From assembly GCA_963791635.1 (NCBI GenBank), contig CAWBTC010000017.1, positions 372,001 through 436,000 of the forward strand: a stretch of DNA of 64,000 bases, written 5' to 3'. The notes below the pieces were generated by a model. The model did no database searches. It saw only the letters and a program-made list of their open reading frames with translations, and was not told where the DNA came from. This DNA comes from VFMC01 sp963791635. GTDB lineage: Bacteria > Actinomycetota > Acidimicrobiia > Acidimicrobiales > Ilumatobacteraceae. The position numbers and the translations under genes were made by a program. Position 1 is the first letter of the stretch; every line of letters starts with the position of its first letter. This document shows, piece after piece, positions 52,828 to 61,300 of this stretch.

Positions 52828-53288
52828 TGCACGAGAGCCCGCTCGGCGGGTGAGGCCGGCTCAGATGTCGACGATCAGGATCAGCGGCCATGCCGCGCCC
52901 ACGCCGCTGCGACGGTCGAGCGGGCCGGCCGTACCGTGACACTGGTGGGACCCGAGTCACGGTAGGCCGACTCGACCGAACCCGACGCCGGGCGAGCGCG
53001 GGATCCTCCAACGGCGCTCGTGCGGCGCACCGTCAGGTGGTGCTCGGTCGAAGACCGCCTGCCCCGGGCGGCCACGACGGCCGAGCAATGATTCGACTCA
53101 CGCGGTCCCCTTCTCGTCGCGAGAGATTCGTCGGAGGAGCCCGGATCCGTCGTTTCAGGCGGTGCTCCGCCTGCACACCCACCCGAGTACCACGTGCCCA
53201 CCCGGGGTGGCGGCTGGCACTCGGACGGGTCTTGTGGCACTCGGACGGGCGTGTGGGACTCGGACGGGCGTGTGGGACTCGGACGGTG
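52828..53288. other. Gene-free spacer with a tandem repeat
   Basis: No credible gene was found in these 461 bases. At 53216-53291 four copies of a 19-20 bp unit (ggcactcggacgggcgtgtg and variants) run up to and into the stop codon of the downstream minus-strand lipoprotein gene. Confidence 0.55.
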
Positions 53289-54032
53289 TCAGGTCGAGAG
53301 GGCAGCGGGGTAGACGTCGCCGAGTTCGGCGACATCGGTGATCTGGTCGACGGGCGGGCCGTCGATCTCGACCTCTGCGAACTCGAGCACGTCGAACACC
53401 ACCGGTCGCGTGTTCGTGGCGTTGTCGCTCTCGAACCGCAACAACCTGCCGTCGTCGACCGCCAGCCAGTAGACCGCTCGCTCGCCGTAGCGCAGCACCA
53501 CCACGTCGACATCGCGCAGTGTGTCGGTGCGGACGAACGCGGAGCCGGGCTCCTGCTCGATCAGCAGCGGGTTGTCACGTTGCTGTGCCGCCAGCCCTGT
53601 CACCAGCGCAAGTGCCTGATCGAGCTGGCGGCCCTCCGGATCAGGATCGCGCACCACCCACGGCGAATCGGGCAGACCCGCCTGCTCGAGCAGCGGCGCG
53701 AGATCGTCGCGCGCTTCGAGCACCGCGTCGTCCGACCAGAACACCTCACGCACGCCCTGCTCGACGTTGCGAGCGCTCACCTGCGCGTACCCGCGGTGCT
53801 CGCGCCAGTCGACCTCGCCCTGCAGGTTGAGCGTGGCTCCCTCACCCACCTGCACGGCCAGCTGGAACGTGGCGCCACCCCGATCCACGTTCTGGAACAG
53901 CGCATTGGCGAGCAGCGACGACTCCTCCGAGGTCAGCGGTCGCTCGGTGCTCGCCGGCGCCTCGTCACCGCCACAGGCTGCGACGACGAGCGCGCTGCAC
54001 ACCACGACCGTCGACCAGAGCCGCCGACTCAT
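53289..54032 (-). CDS. Lipoprotein of unknown function
   Basis: A 247-residue protein from ATG 54032. Lipobox VVAACGG (Cys near 20). The mature part has a beta-rich layout (TFQLAVQVGEGATLNLQGEVDW, VDVVVLRYGERAVYWLAVDDGRLLRFES) resembling the LppX/LprG-like or LolA-like beta-half-barrel lipoproteins that carry lipids, but the match is not conclusive. Its ATG overlaps the TGA of the beta-helix gene by four bases (ATGA), so it is translationally coupled to it. Confidence 0.65.
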   Translation of the reverse strand: MSRRLWSTVVVCSALVVAACGGDEAPASTERPLTSEESSLLANALFQNVDRGGATFQLAVQVGEGATLNLQGEVDWREHRGYAQVSARNVEQGVREVFWSDDAVLEARDDLAPLLEQAGLPDSPWVVRDPDPEGRQLDQALALVTGLAAQQRDNPLLIEQEPGSAFVRTDTLRDVDVVVLRYGERAVYWLAVDDGRLLRFESDNATNTRPVVFDVLEFAEVEIDGPPVDQITDVAELGDVYPAALST

Positions 54033-55339
54033 CGGGACGGCACCTCGATCGCGGCGAGGTCGACGACGGGCGGGATCGGGGAGGCGGACGTCCATGGTGC
54101 GGTCGCCGCGTCGGGCATCGACCTCTGCGGACCGGGCACCGGCACGTCGCGATAGTCGACCCCCTTGGGCGGCTGTGGCTGCTCCCACGTCACGGCATCG
54201 ACCGGCGTCACCAGACCGGGACACGGCATGAGCTCCTCGATCCCATCGGGCAGCGAGGTGGCGAAGGTGTTCCCCGCGAAGCAGTTCGCTCCGGAATGAT
54301 CGATCGACGCATCGGGCAGGTACAGCAGGTCGAGCTCGTTGTCCTCGACCAGGTTGCCCTCCACGGTGTTTTGCTCCGGGGTGAAGATCCCGAGTCGCAC
54401 CACGCCGATGCCGAACGAGCTGTGCCCGCTCACCCGGTTGCGCACCACGGTGTTGGCGGTTCCCCCGCCGATGGCGATGCCCCCGCCGAAGAACCCGTTC
54501 GCGATCTCGGGGGTCGCCGCCTCGGCGTTGTCCACCACGAGGTTGCCGGCAATCACCGTCTCCGCCTGTGGCGCGAGCAACTCGCTCTCCTGCGAGTTCG
54601 GCGTCATCCCGAGCCGGTTGTGAGCGAACACCGAGTCGATCACGTACACCCCGCCCGACGCATTGGTGCCGTAGTAGCCGATCGCGTTGTACTCGGCCAC
54701 CGAGTCGCGCACGACCACGTCGCACGGTTTGCACTGACCGACGTAGATGCCCGAGTCCGGATGGCCACTCACGTAGACCTGCTCGATCAGCCCACCGCGG
54801 GATGCGAACGCATACACGCCGTACAACCCGTTGTTGTGGGCCGTGACCCAACTCACCCGGTAGCCGGTGAGGGAGTCCTCACGGCTGCCGTAAACCGCCC
54901 CCGGATCGCGCGACCCGTCCGACTCGATGGCACCGTTGAACAGCACGCCGTTCTGCTGGTACCGCCGTGCCGTCAGGTTCTCCACGGCCACCTCATCGGC
55001 GGTGACGGTGATGCCGTTCGACAGCCGGTCCTCGCCGTCGAGCACCACGAGGTTCCGATCGGTGCCGCGCAGGACGACACCATCGGTGTCGACCGTCACC
55101 GCCTCGTGGTACTCGCCAGGTGCGATGAGGACCAGATCGCCGGGTCGCGCCTCGTCGACCGCCGCTTGGATCGTGGCGTACTGCTCGGGCACCCGGCGCA
55201 CCGTCACCTCGTCGGTCGTGTCAGCACCACAACCGGCGACACCCCACACGGCCACCCCTGCGATGAGGGGCAGGCCGAGTTTCACGATCGAAGGGCCTCT
55301 GAGCAGGCATGTCGCGACAGCACTCAAGATTCTGCTCAC
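54029..55339 (-). CDS. Right-handed beta-helix repeat lipoprotein
   Basis: A 436-residue protein. The N-terminus has a hydrophobic stretch ending VAGCGAD (Cys37), so it is a lipoprotein; GTG 55287, which leaves a shorter signal, is an alternative start to GTG 55339. ATIQAAVDEARPGDLVLIAPGEYHEAVTV opens a pectin-lyase/NosD-like parallel beta-helix, with repeated NGLYGVYAF, DSGIYVGQC, NAIGYYGTN and FGIGVVRLG coils. These proteins bind or modify polysaccharides or help copper-enzyme maturation. No catalytic set is identified. It is coupled to the lipoprotein downstream and diverges from the giant adhesin gene 49 bases away, which supports an envelope role. Confidence 0.75.
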   Translation of the reverse strand: MSRILSAVATCLLRGPSIVKLGLPLIAGVAVWGVAGCGADTTDEVTVRRVPEQYATIQAAVDEARPGDLVLIAPGEYHEAVTVDTDGVVLRGTDRNLVVLDGEDRLSNGITVTADEVAVENLTARRYQQNGVLFNGAIESDGSRDPGAVYGSREDSLTGYRVSWVTAHNNGLYGVYAFASRGGLIEQVYVSGHPDSGIYVGQCKPCDVVVRDSVAEYNAIGYYGTNASGGVYVIDSVFAHNRLGMTPNSQESELLAPQAETVIAGNLVVDNAEAATPEIANGFFGGGIAIGGGTANTVVRNRVSGHSSFGIGVVRLGIFTPEQNTVEGNLVEDNELDLLYLPDASIDHSGANCFAGNTFATSLPDGIEELMPCPGLVTPVDAVTWEQPQPPKGVDYRDVPVPGPQRSMPDAATAPWTSASPIPPVVDLAAIEVPSR

Positions 55340-55387
55340 CTTCCGCGTTCAACTTGACGATATCAGGGGGCATTTCGCGTCGGATCG

Positions 55388-58300
55388 ATGCTGCGTCAGG
55401 GCAGCGCCGGAGCGAACCGGGTGGAACCAACCGTGAACGATCCTGAGTCGAACGCCGAACATCCGTGGTGGACCCGTGCCGCGGTGATGGCCGGCATGGC
55501 ATACCTGGGCTGGCGTGCCTTGGCGACGCTGGACGGTGTGCCGTTGTGGCTCGGCTGGCCGGTCCTCGTGATCGAAGCGCTCGGTGTGTTCGGCGTGATC
55601 GTGCTGCTCCTCGGACTCGCCCGACAGCCGCTCCACACCGACGACGAGGCCCACGCCACGTCCAAGGCAGACGTCATCCTGCGCGTCGAAGCCGAGCCGC
55701 TCGGTCGGATCGCGGCCACCCTCGCCGGACTCCGCCACGCGGACAACATCGCCTCGACCACCATCTTGACGTTCACCGAGCGAGAAGACGTGCGGCGGCT
55801 GGCCGGCGAGCACGGCATCGACGTGTACTACGTCGATCCTGAGGTGGATGCCACCGGTCTGCAGATGGCACTGCGCGTCGGCAAGAGCCCGTTCCTGATC
55901 GTTGTCGACGCCGGCGACGTGCCGATGCCGAACATGGCCGACGTGCTCGTACGTCACGCCTACGACGGCCACATCGCCGGCGTGCGCGGAGCCGTCGACA
56001 GCTGGTCGACCGACTCCGCCGAACACGACTCGCGAGGGCGCCATGTCCTGCGCTTCGAGCGCGAGGCCCTCTACCCGGCCGCCGGACGGGCTGCGGTGCT
56101 GCAGGGTTCGGGCGTGCTCCTGCGTCGTTGGGCGATCGAACACGTCGGCGTTCCGAAGGGACCGCGTCGCACCGTCGAGCTGCGCCTGTCGATGCGGCTC
56201 CGCAGGGCGGGTCTCGAGATCGTCGCCCCAGCCGACCCCGTGCTCGTCTCGGTCTACGCGGCGAACACGGCGGCCGCGGTGTCGCTCGAGCGTCGCCGAG
56301 ACACCGCGGCCGTGCTGAGAATGCTGCGCTCCAGCGATGGACCCCTGCTGGCCCGCGGGCTCGATCGACGCGACCGCGTCGCGCTGCTCGCGACCTTCGT
56401 GCGCCCGCTGTCGGGCATTCGTCGAGCGCTGTTCATCACAGCGGTGATCGCTTCGTTGCTCGCAGGTGAACTGCCGATGCGCGGTCCCGTGCTCGGCTTC
56501 GTGGGTCTGTGGCTGCCGTGGATGGTGCTGCAGGCGATCGCGCTGCGCAAGGCCTCGCTCGGCCGGCTCGACTGGGGTGACCGGGCGCGTTGGTCGTTCA
56601 TCACGATGGGTTCGTCGGTCGCCGCGCTGTTCGGTGCCGGCGATCCTGTGATCGGTGCAGGTCGGATGCAGCCCCGCCATGGCGCATTCCGCGAGTTCAC
56701 CTCCAACCGGCCGATCGCGGTCACGCTCGCCGGTCTCGCCATCGTGGTGCCGCTCGTGGGGATCAGTGACCGCTTCACCGACTGGCTGCCAGCGATGGCC
56801 ATCTCCGAGCGGGCCGCGCTGCTCGCCGTCACGATGTGGGCGATCGCCGTCATGCTCGACGTGATGCGATGCCTGAACGGGACGCGTCAGCTCCGTCGTG
56901 CACCTCGCATCACCACCGAGTTCGTCGGCAGCGTCGCCGACGCGGGCGCCACGATCGTCGACCTCACCCCTTACGGCGCCGGCGCGATCACTGACGAGCC
57001 CGTCGAGGTCGGCCAGGAGGTACAGGTCTGCTTCGACGTGCCGAGCATGGTCGATCGCACGTCGGTCGTCGCCGTCGGTGTGGTGCGCAGCGTGCGGGCC
57101 ACGCCACATGGCTCGATCAGCGGCATCGAGTTCATCTCGATGGATCAGCATTCGAGCGACGCGCTCTACGAGTACTGCGAGGTGATGCACTCGCAGGTCC
57201 ACTTCTCCTCACAACCTCGGGGCCGTGCCGAGCGGCGTGCTCAACCCGCTCCGCCGCGCATCATGATCCCGCCGCGACGCATGGGCGTGCGCCTCTCGGC
57301 AGCGATCGTGCTCCTCGGTGTGGTCGTCGCGACTGCGCCGCCGTTGCGCACGATCGAGGCAGCACCGGTTCCTGCCGGTGGCAACATCGTCGTCCGCCTG
57401 TTCCAGGACCACAACGCGAACGGCGTACGCAACCTCGCAGCTGATGTCACCAACCCTGCGCTCGACAGCGGTGTCGCCGGTGCAACCGTGACGGCCACAT
57501 GCCTCACCGACGATGGCGGCGACACCACCGCGGGGACCGGTGACGGCGAGACCTACGCCGCGGCGGTGACGGCCGTCGATGCCGGCGGTGGCGTCTACAA
57601 CCTGACGAACCTGCCCGGCACGCCGTGTCGCATCGAGGTGACCGTGCTGCCTGCCGGGTTCGAACCCGGACCGCTCGGCATCGACAACGGTGGCCTCGTG
57701 CAGTTCGCCGCTTCGGGGGCACACCTGCTCGTGGGTGTGAACCGTCCGGACGAGTTCTGCCAGGACAACCCGACGCTCGTCACCAGCTGCATGACCTTCG
57801 GCGATCCCGTCTACGGCGCCGGCGCCGGCTTCGCCACGATCAAGTCGTTCTCCTACAGCGCCAGCGGCTCGTCGTGGGGCGGACCCGTCCCGACCGAAAC
57901 CCCCGTCGCGCTCGCCGCGAACAGCGAGATCGGCAGCGTCTTCGGCATCGAGTACCAGCGGGCCACCCGAATGCTCTACCTCGCGGCCTACACCAAGGTC
58001 TACGCCGGTTTCGGTCCCGGCGGTCCCGGTGCGATCTACCAGATCGACCCGAGCACCGGCGGAGCGACCGTGTTCGCCACCATCCCGAACGCGGGCAGCC
58101 TCGCCGACCGTGCCACGTACGCGCCCAACCCGAGCTCCGTGTCGGGCGACTGGCTGCAGGACGGTCAGTACTGGGACGCGGTCGGCACCACCTCGCTCGG
58201 CGACCTCCATCTCTCGCCCGACGGATCCACGCTCTGGGTCGTGAACCTCGCCGACCGCCAGCTCTACCCCGTGGACACGGCGACAGCCACGGTCGGCGCC

Positions 58301-61300
58301 CCCGTTCCGATCCCGCTCGCGACGGGCGCCGCCGGCGCATGTGCCCCGGCCGACGTGCGGCCCTTCGGTCTCGGCCGCCTCGACGCCCAACTGCTCGTCG
58401 GCTCGGTGTGCAGCGGCCCGACGACCAATGACCTTCGCCTGTACGTGTACGGCTTCGACCCGGTGGCGACAACCTTCACTGCAGCTCCGTTGTTCGAGTC
58501 GTCCCTCGTGTACACCCGCGGGAGGCCCGGCAACAGCTGCGGCCCCAATGGCGCGCTCGGCGACTGGAACCCGTGGACGTCCCGCAACGTCTTCGATGGT
58601 TCGAGCACGCCCGTGTATTGCGCCTACACCCAGCCGATGCTCAGCGACATCGAGGTCGACGACGATGGCTCGCTGATCCTCGGCATCCGAGATCGCTTCG
58701 GCGATCAGGCCGGCGAAGACGTGCCTGCCGGCACCAACGGCGGCGGCGGCGAGGGCGTCGCCGGAGGCGAGCTGCTCCGTGCCTGCCCATTTGGCAGCAC
58801 GTGGGTGCTGGAGAACAACGGTGTCTGCGGCACGCGTACGTCGTCGGCTGTCGGCACCACACAGGGCCCTGGCGGCAAGGAGTTCTACACCGACGGGTTC
58901 GCGACGACGACCGGTCCGGGCAGCAACCACCAGGAGGTCTCCATCGGTGGGCTGGCCAAGGTGCCCGGCTTCACCACGGTTGCCCACACCGTGTTCGATC
59001 CGAGCACCACCAACGGTTCCGACTGGCGGGCCGGCGGCATCCGTCGCAACAGCAACGTCACGGGCCTTGCCATGGGCTTCTTCCAACTGTTCGACAAGTG
59101 TGACAGCTCGGGTCTGAACTGCCCTGTGGGGCGCTCGAAGACGCTCACGTTCGGCAAGGTCAACGGACTCGGTGACTTGGTCGCGCTGTGCGACATGGCG
59201 CCGGTCGAGGTCGGCAACCGCGTCTGGGCCGACGAGAACGGCAACGGCATGCAGGACCCGGGCGAGCCGGCGGTGCCCGGTGTGCCGGTCAGCCTCGAGA
59301 TCGGCACCACCACGTACACGGTCGTCACCGACAGCAACGGCGCGTACCGATTCTCCAGCGACGGTCGGTTCAGCGACGCGCCCGGCGTGGACTTCGGTGT
59401 GCCGCAGATGACCGAGGGCGCGACCGCCACGATCGTCTTCCCCACAACGGTCACCATCGGTGGGATCTCGCGTCCGATCACGAAACGTGATGCAGCCGGC
59501 TCCAACGACGCCGTCGACTCCGACGCGGACGAGGGCACCGGCCAGGTGGCGATCTCCGTCGGCAGCGCCGGCGAGAACGACCACACGTACGACGCGGGCT
59601 ACGCCTCGCGCTACTCCGTCGGCGACCTCGTGTGGGACGACCGCAACAACGACGGCAGCTTCCAGGTGGGCGAACCAGGCATCGACGGTGTCACCGTCCG
59701 CCTCTCTGTCGACGCCGACGACAACGGCATCCCCGACGGCACTGCGCTCGCGTCGCAGACGACGTCGAGCGGGGGCTACTACCGCTTCACCGACCTCGCT
59801 CCCGGGACGTACGTCATCGAGGTGGCGACACCGACCGGATTCCGATCGAGCACCGGTCAGAACACGTCGGCCACCGGTCCCCATGAAGGCGCCGCCACGC
59901 CCGATCCTGACGGCGTTGCCACCGACGGCGACGACAACGGCAGCGCCACCGATGCGAGCGGCGCGATCGTCCGTTCGAAGTCGGTGACGCTGGGTTCGTT
60001 CGAGCCTCTCGGTGAGCCGACCACGCCGGGCCACGCCGACACCACCGAGGACGAGCGGGCCAACGCGACGGTGGACTTCGGCTTCTTCCGTCCCCTCTCG
60101 ATCGGCAACCTCGTCTGGGATGACGCTGACGACAGCGGGGTCGTCGACACCGGTGAAGTGGGCATCCCCGGTGTCACCGTCATGCTCCGTCAGGGCGCGG
60201 CGGTGATCAGCACGACCACCACCGACATCGACGGCCGATACCTGTTCCCATTGCTCTCGAGCGGCCAGTACGAGGTGGAAGTGGTCGCCCCCGTCGGGTA
60301 TCAGAGCTCGACCGGCCGCACGGGCGCGGATGACTCCGAGCCGGCACCGGATGCCGACCTCGACAACGACGATGACGACGACAACGGCACGAACGCCTTC
60401 GGCGGGATCCGCACGGCGACGGTGGACCTGACCCCCACAGCAGAGCCGACCGCCGACATCGACGCCACGCCCGTCGGCGTGACCGATCCGGCCAGCGACG
60501 ACGACGCCAACTACACCCTCGACTTCGGTCTCTGGCGACCCGTCAGCGTCGGCAACCTCGTGTGGTCCGACGTCGACGACGACGGCGTGTTCGACATCGG
60601 CGAGCCCGGTGTGCCAGGCGTGCCCGTACGGCTCTACGCAGCCGACGGCAGCACCGAGATCGAGGTCGGCGCGGACGGCATCCTCGACACCGCTGACGAT
60701 GCGCCCGGTGGCATGGTCACCGACGCCATCGGCCGCTACCGGTTCACCAACCTCCGCCCCGCCACGTACCGAGTGCAGGTCGCGGTGCCCTCCGGCTGGC
60801 GTACCTCGTCGATCGCCGACGGTGGCGACGCCAACGACGACACCGACAATGACAACAACGGCGGTAGCCGTGTCACGGGCAACGCTCTCGCCGGCCACGT
60901 GGAGCTCTCGGTCGGCACCGAGCCGGTGAACGACGGTGACAGCGACGCGACCTCGAACCTGTCGGTGGACGTCGGTCTGTTCCAGCCCGTCCCGGTGATG
61001 TCGCTCGTCAAGGCCACCAACGGCTGCGACGCCGACACGCCCACCGGGGCCACGGGTCCCGCTGGCGGGTGCCCGCCCGGCGACGGCACCACCAACCCTG
61101 TCGTGCCCACGGGCGGCGCGGTCACGTGGACCTACGTCGTCTCGAACACCGGCAACGTCGCGCTCGACAACGCACAGGTCACCGACGACCGGGTCCTGCA
61201 GAGCGTGGTCGACTGCAACGGCGCCGGCGCCGGGAACGGCCAGCCGTTCACCCTTGCCGTCGGCGCAGCACTCACGTGCACCGCCACGGGCTTCGCCTCC

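Noticed and set aside
52861..52945. Minus-strand tail reading GAAWPLILIVDI-stop
   Set aside because: Looks membrane-like but has no supported upstream frame or start. Too short to call.
57209..60898. 1,229-residue open frame on the minus strand opposite the giant adhesin gene
   Set aside because: Composition is rich in Arg, Gly, His, Asp and Val with no domain pattern. It mirrors codon bias of the repeat gene on the plus strand, which has clear domains.
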